DNA of 64,000 nucleotides from Streptomyces nymphaeiformis (GCF_014203895.1 NZ_JACHJY010000003.1:682001-746000); one strand, 5' to 3'. Positions 15,701 to 23,570 are shown, counted from the first letter of the stretch. Notes: a model not told the origin generated them from the letters alone. Made by a program: numbers and translations.

Positions 15701-18416
15701 CCGGGGTGGTCACCCAGGACTGCGCCAGCGAGGTGACGTTCCAGTCGTGGCGCGCCGGGTCGTTGGTCATCGCGCCGGTGTCGGACACCACGGCGCCGAA
15801 GTCGCCGCCCTGAGCGGTCCAGTTGGTAGTGGCGTCGGACTTGACCCAGGTGGCGGTGGCCTCGTCGAAGTCACGCGTCAGCGGCCGCAGTTCGTAGACG
15901 GCGCCCGTGGTGTCCTGGGCGGTCTGCGTGGACCACAGGCGCACGTTCGCGTCCAGGACCCGGGCCGTGGCGGGGATGCCGAGGGCCGGGAACTTCAGCA
16001 GGGCGCGGGTGTCGCCGTAGGTGGCGGAGTTGTTGCCGACCGACAGCCAGTTCTTCGGGCCGCTGTCGTCGATCGTGTCGTGCGTCAGCGTCGTGCGGGT
16101 CGAGGACAGGGTGGTGTCCTGCGTCGCGGCGAACACCTTCGTCGTACGGCCGGCCTTCGGCAGCCGTACGAGCTGGGTGGGCGCGGCGACGACCTGCCCG
16201 TCCTTCGTCTTGACCGCGACCATGTAGTAGTACGCGCGGCCGTACGGGTCGGCGTCGTCGGCCTTCGTCGGCGTCGCTGACGTGTCCGTGAACGACGTCG
16301 TGCCGGGCGCGACCGGCGCGACGAGCGTGGCGGCGGACGGGGTGAAGGTCTGGCTGACGGACCGGTGGACCTGGTACTCGACGATGTCGTCGCCGGTGCC
16401 GATCGGATCCTTGTCCTGGTACGCGGACCAGTTCAGCTCCGCGCCGGTGTCGTGGATCGTGGTCGGGGCGGCGAGGTCGACGCCCTGGCGGCCGAAGGTC
16501 AGGACGAGACGCGGGTAGTTGGCGGTCTCACCGCCGTACCCGAACTCGCTGCCCTCGTAGCGCGGACCGCCCTTGGGGCCGTTCGCGGACTCGTCACCGG
16601 CCTTGATCACGAAGCCGTTGTTGACGTTCGTCCCGTCGATCCAGGACTGGACGGTCTTGGTGACGGGGAAGGAGTGCCAGGTGTTCAGCTCACCGGGCTG
16701 CTTGGTGACCACACCGCCCTTGGTGAACCGCACCGCGTCCGCGATGACCGAGGTCGTGGCCGAGGCCGGACCGTCGCCCAGGACGATCTTGCCGAGGGTG
16801 CCGGCCTTGAACGGGTGGGAGCCGAGCGTCTTCCACACGCCGGCCGTGCCGGCCTGCTGGTTGACCGTGTAGGCCTTCGTCCCGCCGTCGTAGGTGACGG
16901 TGAACGGAGCGTTCGTGGCACGGTCGGTGGCCGGGACGTTGTGCGTCTCGACCTGGTACGTGCCGTCCTCGGGAAGACTCGGCTGCCAGGTGTACGTGTC
17001 ACCCGCGACCGCGTCCTTGTTGTACATGTACGTCTGGTTCACCGCGTACTGCGTGTACGCCGTGTTCCCCGACGCCGGCCACGCGCCGACCGCCGCCGTA
17101 CGCCCGGCCTCACCGTTGTCCACGACGACCGCCGTGCCCGACAGCTCACCCGTGATCGCGTTGGCGTTGTCCCACGTGGCCTGCGCCTCGGTCCACGGCT
17201 GCGTGGCGCGGTGCGCCTCCAGCTGGACCTCGGAGTCACCCGTGGTGTGGGTCTGGTCGAAGTACAGCCTCAGATCGGCCGAGTCCAGCTTGGTGCCGGC
17301 CGGGATGCTGCCGACCGGGAACCGGATCAGCGCGCGCGACGCGCCCGTGGAGGTGTTGCCGACCGACAGGCGCCAGTTGTCGTCGTAGTTCGTCGCCGGA
17401 CCGTCCGACGAGATCATCACGTCCTGCGCCGTCGTGGGGGTCGGCGCGATCGAGATCGTCGGGTCGATCGTGACGGGGAACTGCCGCTCCGGCGCCGCGA
17501 GCCACTTCGCGTCCGGCGTGACCGTCAGCTCCCAGCCCTTGCCGGCCCGCGTCAGCTTCTGCCGCACGGCCGAGCTGTAGGCGGAGCCGTACGCGGCCTT
17601 GGCGTCCTTCTTCGCGTCCGTCATGAACGCCGCCGGGATCACCAGGACCGGGTCCGCGCCCTCACCGTAGAAGGAGAGCGAGCCGTCCTCGTTCTGCTTC
17701 GGCGTCAGCCCGCCCGCGTCCAGCGTGAACGTGAAGGACACCGGACCGGACGGCTTCGCGTCCAGGACGATGTTCTCCTTCACACGGCCCGGACCGACCA
17801 CGTACGACAGATCCGCACCGGACACCGCGTCCTTGTACGTGACCGTGTCGCCCTCGGCCACCGGCGCGAGCTTCCCCGCACCCTTCAGACCGAGGGTCAC
17901 CGTGTGACCGTCGGCCTGGAAGCGCAGCAGCCGCTCCGCGTCCGAGCCGAACCAACTGCTCGCCGCGTTCGTCGTGTTGGAGAAGGCGAAGCCCTCGGCA
18001 CCGGACCGGACGACCGTCGGGTCGATGTCCTTCCAGGACCTGCCCGCCCGGTACCCGGTCGGCACCGCCGACACCTCGGCCTGCACGCGGCCGTCGGACA
18101 GCTGCCAGTACCGGGCGTTCGCCGTCCGCCTCCCGGTCAGCTCCGCGACCCGCTTCGGCTTCGGAGCCGCCTTGCCCTTCGGCAGCTTCTCCCGGCTCGG
18201 CACCACCGAAGTCCCGTCGCTCGACGGCGCCTCGGGCCCACCCGACCGGCCCTCGCCCTCGCCGTCCGAGAACCAACCCGCGACCGTGTCGAGGACGCCC
18301 TTGTCGTCGTCCGTCGCCGGCGACTGCGGAGCACCATAGGCGACCTGGGGCAATAGCGCACCTGCTACCGCCGCCACGACAAGACAGGAGAGATATCTCC
18401 TGTACGGAACTTTCAC
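9762..18416 (-). CDS. giant secreted RHS/YD-repeat protein with variable C-terminal domain (2,884 aa)
   Basis: Exported, with a signal peptide at 1-29 ending VAYGA. Approximate order: DNRLRE-type domain about 320-470; golvesin C-terminal-like domain about 485-565; linker with fibronectin-like sequence 640-755; second DNRLRE-type domain 758-948; transition domain about 1140-1190 (TEIRLPDGDG); many YD repeats about 1200-2540, interrupted near 1990-2130 by a second golvesin-like domain; RHS core about 2545-2600 with YNPYRFSAKRWD and FRDYSPGLNRFTSRD; variable tip from about 2618. The tip holds NHSLNSKTVFMDF, FLGSYNMDYTV, FHVSNDSTMNSGT and WTETVDL, a pattern I have seen at the ends of Streptomyces RHS proteins but with unknown activity, and ends in a Ser-rich tail. 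RHS shells encapsulate a C-terminal toxin. GTG has GAAAGG upstream. Confidence 0.93.
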   Translation of the reverse strand: MKVPYRRYLSCLVVAAVAGALLPQVAYGAPQSPATDDDKGVLDTVAGWFSDGEGEGRSGGPEAPSSDGTSVVPSREKLPKGKAAPKPKRVAELTGRRTANARYWQLSDGRVQAEVSAVPTGYRAGRSWKDIDPTVVRSGAEGFAFSNTTNAASSWFGSDAERLLRFQADGHTVTLGLKGAGKLAPVAEGDTVTYKDAVSGADLSYVVGPGRVKENIVLDAKPSGPVSFTFTLDAGGLTPKQNEDGSLSFYGEGADPVLVIPAAFMTDAKKDAKAAYGSAYSSAVRQKLTRAGKGWELTVTPDAKWLAAPERQFPVTIDPTISIAPTPTTAQDVMISSDGPATNYDDNWRLSVGNTSTGASRALIRFPVGSIPAGTKLDSADLRLYFDQTHTTGDSEVQLEAHRATQPWTEAQATWDNANAITGELSGTAVVVDNGEAGRTAAVGAWPASGNTAYTQYAVNQTYMYNKDAVAGDTYTWQPSLPEDGTYQVETHNVPATDRATNAPFTVTYDGGTKAYTVNQQAGTAGVWKTLGSHPFKAGTLGKIVLGDGPASATTSVIADAVRFTKGGVVTKQPGELNTWHSFPVTKTVQSWIDGTNVNNGFVIKAGDESANGPKGGPRYEGSEFGYGGETANYPRLVLTFGRQGVDLAAPTTIHDTGAELNWSAYQDKDPIGTGDDIVEYQVHRSVSQTFTPSAATLVAPVAPGTTSFTDTSATPTKADDADPYGRAYYYMVAVKTKDGQVVAAPTQLVRLPKAGRTTKVFAATQDTTLSSTRTTLTHDTIDDSGPKNWLSVGNNSATYGDTRALLKFPALGIPATARVLDANVRLWSTQTAQDTTGAVYELRPLTRDFDEATATWVKSDATTNWTAQGGDFGAVVSDTGAMTNDPARHDWNVTSLAQSWVTTPASQKGVVLKMADEAASQERTLFLSSEGTEPRLAPRIVVTYVDSTTESTYYAPQTPARMTPNSDYTVDFTLTNTTSSTWTSADNVLTYKWTLPDGTDVTNGGNQVQTALPSNVAPGGSVSLQAQVKTPINSANGNKRTDYVLTWDVYNKTTGTWTSGTSGIPGLSQNVAVEDPTSNQLGLEKFYGYTGKNTGSGASMMNNMASGNVVWSYNAFNNPGRGLNTFFRLAYNSLDTSDTVSGYGWSMQASGPIRLGAPLEFQPKPNPTEIRLPDGDGTTHVFRWDSATSSWKAPAGVHYRLAAKPGLDCTPLKDPIPDAWTMTRPDGTRFLFGCDGYLTSTVDKNGNTMLFTYEERKSNNKPTKFLKYVTDPASRQTLTVDYFKKGDNSYEYVSDTGTIATGSNLTNSKIYDHIKSVTDVSGRKINFWYTDKGLLGQFTDGVGSSQPKVFKFAYDATQGNKNVKMVAATDPRGNATKLDYYAPQTGDDPKYHWWTKTITDRLNNNTTFAYKADTVNPSFTDTKVTDAESHVTDYVLDDFGRQVKSTNAKSETLDMSWDADNNVILMKEANGAQTTWTYDQKTGNPLTKKDAEANKNGTAATVYTYQTRADGFSADLSTKTSPEGRKWQFGYDAFGNLKTVTDPMGAATTSVPGDYTTTYDYDAYGQLTKATDANGNATVNSDFDVMGYPRTITDAENHATSFVYDERGQVTSVTDALGTTTTQTYDAFMRPLVNKLPKDQAQGVFITTPAPVYDANDNVTTSTAADGVVSTAVYDPADQVTQSTGPDNNLSGRTTRYTYDKVGNLKTTTEPKGVATTSVPDDYVTTNNYNEIYQLMSVVNAQGDKVSYEYDNVGNPVTVIDPKKNATADTTDYTSKSSFDLNHRVTKVTDAAGKFTTSEYDKDSLLVRSTDKEGNVSEVVYDQRGKKIEQRVPYSGSTLRVTKFEYDQMGNTTKVISPRGTATAAVDDFTSRTEYDKLNRPVKQYQPYDPADARYNDPNVYTQTTYDVVGRASRVSAPPSAGQTVRNDTDYTYFDNGWTKTSTDPWDIVTSYGYNTTGQQVSRTLTSAGGSSSRTQGWAYYPDGSIQSRSDDGIPVGAHVVVADDSDTQTTSATGTWATASATGQQGYDHRTHAAGTSTDTFTWTLNVPQDGGYTAYVKYPTTSGASTAAKYTVTHDAGTTAKTVNQTTGGGTWVSLGSFTFKQGITSKITLATDASGKVVADAVKIVRTVTETDNEKKNFTYSYDLNGNLTSITDASSGAKIDTYSMTYTGLNQVQKVSESLSGVEKKATSFTYDANGQKSTTSHPDQYAQYFYDARELVKTVKVGKSVSDASPKTTDYTYTDRGLRLKETKANGNTVDYAYYLNAALKTQTEKKPNGTLVSSHAYAYDANGNQAQDVASKMNADDHGAYLNSTTDYTYDPVNRLAQSVKTGTGAGTETYVHDANANVVTQTIKNVTTNYTYDRNRLLSSSIGAATNNYNYDPYGRLDTVVAGGKVVEDRDYDGFDHVVKNAKLQTDGVTTKTTTYVFDPLDRTASKTEAGKTTDFNYLGTSSEVLNEAVAGEVTKSYQYSPWGERLAQLKKNTDGSEELGVYGYNGHTDVETLTDTTGDTKSTYGYTAYGNNNDAEFTGIDKPDTAQPDKEAYNPYRFSAKRWDAASGTYDMGFRDYSPGLNRFTSRDMYNGALADMQLGSDPFTGNRYAFTGGNPISSVEIDGHNWCEGGAFCPWDDNFASAWVGTVETVADTLASPVLAAEPILRDKCPGCFGTPGNPNGVDLGFEWVAGTGPKHRDFGGNDAFTQSLMDHYHVQRVREIATDNINGGNYNLGATVAQRYNKETGVMENNGLNHSLNSKTVFMDFTSNMSAAFLGSYNMDYTVKSVDKEAGTATIQFHVSNDSTMNSGTHIAPELGGYSSWWSENIAKPLNSYYETGRFSTKSQDVTWTETVDLNDPKAPSQSSPSPSSSSDDSSSFLDTVTSFLGSLF

Positions 18417-18734
18417 CTCAATACCTTTCGGTATCGACGCACCCGCGTCACTACACGCGAAATGGGCACGCCGAACGAGCTGGCGCGGAGGTTACCGCCC
18501 AGCTGGGAGCAATTCGGGTGATCGCATGGAAGACACAAACCACGAGGTCACGGGCATTGCAGCGCGCTTTCTAACCACTCTTGCGAGACGTGGTCAACCC
18601 CCGCGACATAAAGGACAATCGATGGACCGAGGGGGTATGGTTCGCCCGATTCTTCCGCTCGCTCGCATCCGGCACGCGGCGTGGTGTATAACCACCCGGA
18701 TCATCTGCCGACCGACCGAAAGCCGGGCCCTCTC
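18417..18734. promoter_or_regulatory. divergent promoter region, RHS gene / MmpS-like gene
   Basis: This 318-bp gap holds no convincing gene. For the MmpS-like gene, TATAAC at 18687-18692 is a good -10 box, inside a small inverted repeat GTGGT-GTATA-ACCAC (18681-18695). Near the RHS start, ATACC-TTTC-GGTAT (about 18420-18433) forms a short hairpin that contains its ribosome site when read on the minus strand, so it could affect translation. The base composition is less GC-rich than in the coding regions. No clear -35 element is seen for either gene. Confidence 0.4.
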
Positions 18735-19211
18735 ATGTCGTCCAATGAAATTGCGGAAAGCGCAGTGCGAGAGGAAAGCGAACACGAGGGCACGGGGGCC
18801 GCCCCGTCCCGGCGCGGCCTGGCGATCGCCGGCATCGCCCTGCTCGCCTGCCTCGGGCTCGTCGGCTACGGCGTCCTCGACAGCGACGAGCAGCCGAAGC
18901 CGAGCGCCGCCGCGACGGCCGAGGTGACCTACGAGGTCACGGGAACGGGGACCGTCGAGATCTCGTATCTCGCCCGCGGCGAGTCCGGCACGGCCACGGT
19001 CGAGAAGGCCGTGACCCTCCCGTGGAAGAAATCGGTCCAGATGCCCGTCGGCAAGGCTCCGACCGTCGCCGTCGTCCTCGACGGAAAGGGCGGCCAGGCG
19101 TCCTGCGCACTGGCGATCGGCGGCAGGCACGTCCAACGCGCCACCGCCGTGGGCGAGTTCGGCCGCGCCACGTGCACCGGCGCCCTACCGGCCGGCAACG
19201 GCAGGGCGTGA
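18735..19211 (+). CDS. MmpS-like membrane-anchored protein
   Basis: Protein of 158 residues with a short cytoplasmic acidic start, one membrane segment (GLAIAGIALLACLGLVGYGV, about residues 34-53) and an extracytoplasmic domain resembling the MmpS family: VTYEVTGTGTVEISYL, VTLPWKKSVQM, and two cysteines in ASCALAIGG and RATCTG that probably pair. In mycobacteria MmpS proteins assist MmpL lipid or siderophore exporters; Streptomyces homologues are often solitary, as here, with no MmpL gene in view. The ATG at 18735 was chosen because the domain and membrane segment follow it normally; an upstream GTG at 18681 would add 18 residues overlapping the -10 box. It is divergent from the RHS gene. Confidence 0.75.
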   Translation: MSSNEIAESAVREESEHEGTGAAPSRRGLAIAGIALLACLGLVGYGVLDSDEQPKPSAAATAEVTYEVTGTGTVEISYLARGESGTATVEKAVTLPWKKSVQMPVGKAPTVAVVLDGKGGQASCALAIGGRHVQRATAVGEFGRATCTGALPAGNGRA

Positions 19212-19342
19212 CGCGGCCCCGGGCGCGTCAGGACACCTCGGACAGACCGTTCAGGCGAGTGCGCCGCCCCACCGCCGGTCCCTGCGCGGTGTGTTGACGG
19301 GCCCGGCCGTGGCCTCCGGTCGGCGCCTGCCACCGCTGCCGA

Positions 19343-20299
19343 TCACGAGTCCGGAGCCGCGTCCGCGCGCATGACCGCCGCCGCGGCGCCGAGGAGGCCC
19401 GCGTCGGTGCCCGTGGCCGCGGGGACGACGGTCAGGTTCCGGGTGAAGGAGAGCGCGGCGTAGGTGCCGAGGCTGCGGCGGAGCGGGGCGAAGAGGACCT
19501 CACCGGCGCCCGCCACCCCGCCGCCGACGACCGCGATGTCGATCTCGACGAGAGCGGCGGTCGCGGCGATGCCGGCCGCGAGCGCCCGGGCGGCGCGCTC
19601 GAACGCGGCGACGGCGGCCGGGTCCCCGGCCCGTGCGGCGGCGGCCACCGCGACGGCGGAGACGTCGCCGTCGGGCCCCGGCCGCCAGCCGTTCTCCAGG
19701 GCGCGGCGGGCGAGGTGCGGGCCGCTGGCGAGGCGCTCGACGCAGCCGCGCCCGCCGCACGCGCAGGCTTCGCCGTCGAGGTCCACCGGGACGTGGCCGA
19801 TGTGACCGGCGTTGCCGGTGGGGCCCGGGTGGACCCGGCCGTTCAGGACGAGGCCGCCGCCGACACCCGTGGAGACCACGAGGCACAGGGCGTTGGCGTG
19901 GCCCCGGGCGGCCCCGAGCCAGTGCTCGGCGGCCGTCATGGCGACGCCGTCGCCGACGAGGGTGACCGGCCGGCCGGCCGCGGCCCGGCGGACCCGCTCG
20001 ACGAGCGGGTAGTCGCGCCACCCGGGCACGTTCACCGGACTGACGGTCCCCCGGGAGGCGTCGACCGGACCGGCGCTGCCGATGCCGACGGCCCCGGCGG
20101 ACTCCCACAACGGGGAGGCAGCGAGGTCGGCCAGCACCGCCTCGACCGCCGCCATCACCGTCTCGCCGTCCTCACGCGCGGGCGTGGGCCGCTGGGAGCG
20201 GACGCGGATGCGGCCCTCGCCGTCCACCAGGGCGCCTGCGATCTTGGTGCCGCCGATGTCGAGGGCGGCGACGAGGCCCGTGGCGGGGTCGGTGTCCAT
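19343..20299 (-). CDS. ROK-family sugar kinase
   Basis: Protein of 318 residues with the ROK plan: N-terminal phosphate loop AALDIGGTKIAGALVD, second phosphate motif VVSTGVGGGLVLNG, the GPTGNAGHIGHVPV histidine, then the zinc cluster CACGGRGCVE, and the adenosine-binding VVGGGVAGAG. There is no N-terminal HTH, so it is an enzyme, not a ROK repressor. Substrates are glucose, N-acetylglucosamine, N-acetylmannosamine or allose in known members; the sequence alone does not decide. ATG at 20299 gives the usual family start; the reading frame continues upstream into the operator. It is divergent from a LacI regulator with a shared palindrome, so it is probably sugar-induced. Confidence 0.9.
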   Translation of the reverse strand: MDTDPATGLVAALDIGGTKIAGALVDGEGRIRVRSQRPTPAREDGETVMAAVEAVLADLAASPLWESAGAVGIGSAGPVDASRGTVSPVNVPGWRDYPLVERVRRAAAGRPVTLVGDGVAMTAAEHWLGAARGHANALCLVVSTGVGGGLVLNGRVHPGPTGNAGHIGHVPVDLDGEACACGGRGCVERLASGPHLARRALENGWRPGPDGDVSAVAVAAAARAGDPAAVAAFERAARALAAGIAATAALVEIDIAVVGGGVAGAGEVLFAPLRRSLGTYAALSFTRNLTVVPAATGTDAGLLGAAAAVMRADAAPDS

Positions 20300-20362
20300 G
20301 GGGCGCGGGGTCTCCAGTCGACGGCGGGAACGGAAAGTCGTTCCGTACAGTCTCCCAGTGAT

Positions 20363-20374
20363 GACAACGTTGTC
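20363..20374. promoter_or_regulatory. LacI-type operator between ROK kinase and LacI genes
   Basis: GACAACGTTGTC is a perfect 12-bp palindrome with the central CG typical of LacI-family operators. It lies 64 bp upstream of the kinase start and 76 bp upstream of the LacI start, so one dimer could control both genes. Confidence 0.7.
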
Positions 20375-20449
20375 CAAGCCCTATGCTCGAATCGAGATCG
20401 ACTCGACCCGCTCGACACCGCGCCATCCGCTCCGGAGGAACCCCGCACC

Positions 20450-21484
20450 GTGGCAGACATAGCCCGCCGCCCCGAATCCCGCTACGGCACCCGGCCCACG
20501 ATGAAGGACGTCGCCGCCCGGGCGGGCGTCGGCCTCAAGACGGTGTCCCGGGTCGTCAACGGCGAACGGGGCGTCACCCCGGACACCGAGCGCCGCGTAC
20601 GGGAGGCGATCGAGGCCCTGGGCTTCCGCCGCAACGACAGCGCGCGCGTCCTGCGCAAGGGCCGCACGGCGACGGTCGGCCTCGTCCTGGAGGATCTCGC
20701 CGACCCCTTCTACGGGCCGCTCAGCCGGGCGGTCGAGGAGGTCGCGCGGGCGCACGGGGCCCTGCTGTTCAACGGTTCGAGCGCCGAGGACCCGGACCGG
20801 GAGCAGGAGTTGGCGCTGGCGCTCTGCGCGCGCCGCGTCGACGGCCTCATCGTCATCCCCGCCGGTGACGACCACCGCTACCTGGAGCCGGAGATGAGGG
20901 CGGGCGTCGCCACGGTCTTCGTCGACCGGCCCGCCGGGCGCATCGACGCCGACGCCGTCCTCTCCGACAGCTTCGGCGGGGCGCGCGACGGCGTGGCCCA
21001 TCTGATCGCGCACGGTCACCGCCGGATCGGCTTCATCGGCGACCGCCCCCGCATCCACACCGCGGCCGAGCGGCTGCGCGGCTACCGCGCCGCCATGGAG
21101 GACGCGGGCCTCCCGGTCCGGGACGCCTGGGTCTCCCCGGGCTCCACGGACCCGGATCGGGTGAGCACGGCGGTGCGGGAGATGCTGGCGGCGCCCGAGC
21201 CCGTGACCGCCCTGTTCTCGGGGAACAACCGGGTCACCGTGACCGTGGTCCGGGCCCTCGCCCGGCACGGGCGGCCGGTCGCCCTGGTCGGCTTCGACGA
21301 CATCGAACTGGCGGATCTGCTCGGCGTCACGGTCGTCGCCCAGGACGCCGCCGCGCTCGGCCGGACGGCGGCGCAGCGCCTCTTCCGGCGCCTCGACGGG
21401 GCCGACGAGGCGCCGGAACGGCTGGTGCTCGGCACGACGCTGCTCGCCCGGGGATCGGGCGAGATCGCGCCACCGGCCGCCTGA
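20450..21484 (+). CDS. LacI-family transcriptional regulator
   Basis: Regulator of 344 residues. The LacI HTH with hinge helix is at about 18-65: MKDVAARAGVGLKTVSRVVN, then FRRNDSARVLRKGRT. The periplasmic-binding-protein-like core follows with GLVLEDLADPFYGPL, the domain-crossing segments HRRIGFIGDR and ALVGFDDIEL, and a C-terminal RLVLGTTLLARGSG. GTG at 20450 follows GGAGGA by 11 bases. An ATG at 20501 would remove 17 residues and start exactly at the HTH, so it is a real alternative. The likely target is the divergent ROK kinase, and the effector its sugar or sugar phosphate, which is inference. Confidence 0.92.
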   Translation: MADIARRPESRYGTRPTMKDVAARAGVGLKTVSRVVNGERGVTPDTERRVREAIEALGFRRNDSARVLRKGRTATVGLVLEDLADPFYGPLSRAVEEVARAHGALLFNGSSAEDPDREQELALALCARRVDGLIVIPAGDDHRYLEPEMRAGVATVFVDRPAGRIDADAVLSDSFGGARDGVAHLIAHGHRRIGFIGDRPRIHTAAERLRGYRAAMEDAGLPVRDAWVSPGSTDPDRVSTAVREMLAAPEPVTALFSGNNRVTVTVVRALARHGRPVALVGFDDIELADLLGVTVVAQDAAALGRTAAQRLFRRLDGADEAPERLVLGTTLLARGSGEIAPPAA

Positions 21485-21495
21485 GGCCCCGTCGT

Positions 21496-23499
21496 TCAGC
21501 AGATCCGCAGGCCCGCCACCGGACCGCCGCCGCCACCGCCGGACAGGTGGAGCACGCTGAGGTAGACGTTGGTGTTGCCGCTGTCGTCGTCGGTGCGGGC
21601 GAACCAGCGGCTGCTGGCTCCGCCGTACGTCTCGGTCCGGTCCAGGTCGACCTGGCAGGAGAACGAGTGGGGGCCCGCGCCGACCGTGCCCATCTCACCG
21701 CCGTCGTACCGGGTGGTGGTGGCGCTCCGGACGACCTGGCAGGTCGCGGAGGAGCCGGAGGCGGTGCAGCCGGAGGCGGGCGGCGGGGCCTGGGTGGTGG
21801 GCGCGGTCGTGGCGCCGCCCCCGGAGGGCGCGTGGGTCGTCGTCGTACCGCCGGCCGTGGTGCTTCCACCGGCCGTGCCCGGGGCCTTCGTACCGCCTCC
21901 GCCGCCGGCTCCGGACGCCGCGTCCGAACCGGCGCCGCCCGCCGCCGGGCCGCCCGCCGCGCCCGGATCCGAACCGTCGGAGCCCGGGCCGTCGGTGGCC
22001 GGCGCGCCGCCGGCCGCGGCGCCGGACTCCCGGCCGGAGGGTGTCGGGCCGGTCGACGGGGTGGCGCCGCCGCTCGGCCGTCCGGAGGGCGCGGTGCTGC
22101 TCCCGGGGTCGAGGACACGGCCGGGGTCGCCCCCGGCGGCGCCGCCGCCGTCCCCGTCCTGCGGGGTCTCACCGGCGGCCTGCGTGCTGCCGTCGTGGTC
22201 CATGAGGGCGTACGTGACGCCCCCGCCGGCGAGGAGGACGGCGGCCACGGCGGCGGCGACGAGGACGCTCCCCCGGCGCGGCTTCGCCTCCGCGCGGCGG
22301 GCGGCCCGTCCGCCGGGAGCGCCGGTGCCCGCGTCGAGCCGCACGGACGGCGCGGGCGGCACGGGCACGGCCGGGCCGAAGGCTCCGGCGGGCGGCGCGG
22401 CGGCCGGGGCGTACGGGTGGGGCTCGGCGGAAGCGGCGTACGGATTCGGCTCCACGGAACCGGCATACGGGTTCGGCGCGGGAACCTCAGGCGCGGGCGC
22501 GACCGGCTCGGACGCGACCGGCGGGGACGCGACCTGATGCGGCGCGACCTGATGCGGCGCGACCTGATGCGGCGCGACCTGATGCGGCGCGACCTGATGC
22601 GGCGCGACCGTCGCAGGCCCGGCCTGCTCGCCCGCGTTCGGACCGGCGGCCTCCGGCCCCGGCGCCGCGCCCCCCACCGCGCCGAGCAGTCGCGCCGCCT
22701 CGCGGGCGGTCGGGCGGGAGGCGGGGTCCTTGTCCAGGAGGCGGAGCAGGACGGGGATGAGGGGGCCCGAGCGCCGGGGCTCCGGGAGGGGTTCGGTGAC
22801 GATGGCGGCGAGGGTCGACCAGGTGGACGTACGGCGGAAGGGCGAGGAGCCCTCGACCGCCGCGTACAGCGTCGCGCCCACCGCCCACACGTCCGAGGCC
22901 GGGCCCGGGTCCTGTCCCTGGGCGCGCTCGGGGGCGAGGAAGTCGAGGGATCCGACGATCTCGCCGCTGCGCGTGAGGTGGGTCGCGGAGCCGTCGCCGG
23001 GGTCCTCCATCGTGGCGATGCCGAAGTCGGTCAGGACGATCCGGCCCGACCGGTCGAGCAGGATGTTGCCGGGCTTCACGTCCCGGTGGAGGACGCCGAC
23101 GTCGTGCGCGGCGGCCAGCGCCTCCAGGACGTGGGCGCCGATGCGGGCGGCCTCGGCGGGGTCGACGGTGCCGCGCTCGGCGAGGACGTCGTCGAGGGAG
23201 GGCCCGTCGACGAGCTCCATGACGATGACGGGCCGGCCCTCGTGCTCGGTGACGTCGTGGACGGCGACGACCCCGGGGTGGCGGACGCGGGCGGCGGCGC
23301 GCGCCTCGCGGGTCATCCGCAGGCGCAGGTCGGCCAGTTCGGGCGCGGCCGCGTCCGAGTACGTACGGAGTTCCTTGACGGCCACCTCGCGGCCGAGGAC
23401 CTCGTCGACGGCCCGCCAGACGACGCCCATGCCTCCGCGCCCGAGCTGCCGCACGATTCTGTAGCGGCCCGCGAGCCGCCCGTTCTCCCCCGATGACAC
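21496..23499 (-). CDS. membrane Ser/Thr protein kinase with VAPHQ repeats
   Basis: Protein of 667 residues. The kinase domain (about 10-275) is complete: GRGGMGVV glycine loop, AVKEL lysine, HRDVKPGNILL catalytic loop, TDFGIA, and SDVWAVGATLYAAVEG. A Pro/Ala-rich linker of about 150 residues carries five perfect VAPHQ repeats and three NPYA-type repeats. One membrane segment (VLVAAAVAAVLLAGGGVTYAL) precedes a Gly/Ser/Thr-rich stalk and a small C-terminal domain with cysteines in SGCTASGSSATCQVV, SCQVDLD and the final LRIC. The stalk domain faces outward and may sense a wall signal, an inference. GTG at 23499 follows a G-rich site; a TTG at 23538 has none. Confidence 0.93.
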   Translation of the reverse strand: MSSGENGRLAGRYRIVRQLGRGGMGVVWRAVDEVLGREVAVKELRTYSDAAAPELADLRLRMTREARAAARVRHPGVVAVHDVTEHEGRPVIVMELVDGPSLDDVLAERGTVDPAEAARIGAHVLEALAAAHDVGVLHRDVKPGNILLDRSGRIVLTDFGIATMEDPGDGSATHLTRSGEIVGSLDFLAPERAQGQDPGPASDVWAVGATLYAAVEGSSPFRRTSTWSTLAAIVTEPLPEPRRSGPLIPVLLRLLDKDPASRPTAREAARLLGAVGGAAPGPEAAGPNAGEQAGPATVAPHQVAPHQVAPHQVAPHQVAPHQVASPPVASEPVAPAPEVPAPNPYAGSVEPNPYAASAEPHPYAPAAAPPAGAFGPAVPVPPAPSVRLDAGTGAPGGRAARRAEAKPRRGSVLVAAAVAAVLLAGGGVTYALMDHDGSTQAAGETPQDGDGGGAAGGDPGRVLDPGSSTAPSGRPSGGATPSTGPTPSGRESGAAAGGAPATDGPGSDGSDPGAAGGPAAGGAGSDAASGAGGGGGTKAPGTAGGSTTAGGTTTTHAPSGGGATTAPTTQAPPPASGCTASGSSATCQVVRSATTTRYDGGEMGTVGAGPHSFSCQVDLDRTETYGGASSRWFARTDDDSGNTNVYLSVLHLSGGGGGGPVAGLRIC
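22531..22605. repeat. 15-bp in-frame tandem repeat, five copies
   Basis: The unit GACCTGATGCGGCGC occurs five times without change, encoding VAPHQ in the linker of the Ser/Thr kinase. The perfect identity suggests recent expansion, and copy number may vary between strains. Confidence 0.9.
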
Positions 23500-23570
23500 C
23501 GCTGCCCCGTCCCCCTGTCGATCATGTGAACTCGACAAGAGTACGGGGCAGTTGGCGGGAAAGTGACCGT

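Noticed and set aside
9684..16280. A plus-strand open reading frame of about 2,200 codons opposite the RHS gene.
   Set aside because: It is a shadow of the strongly biased codon use of the RHS gene; its translation is V/G/R-rich with no domain and no ribosome site.
18526..18927. A possible 133-residue protein overlapping the MmpS-like gene.
   Set aside because: R/P/S-rich frame, no ribosome site, and it overlaps the better supported gene in another frame.
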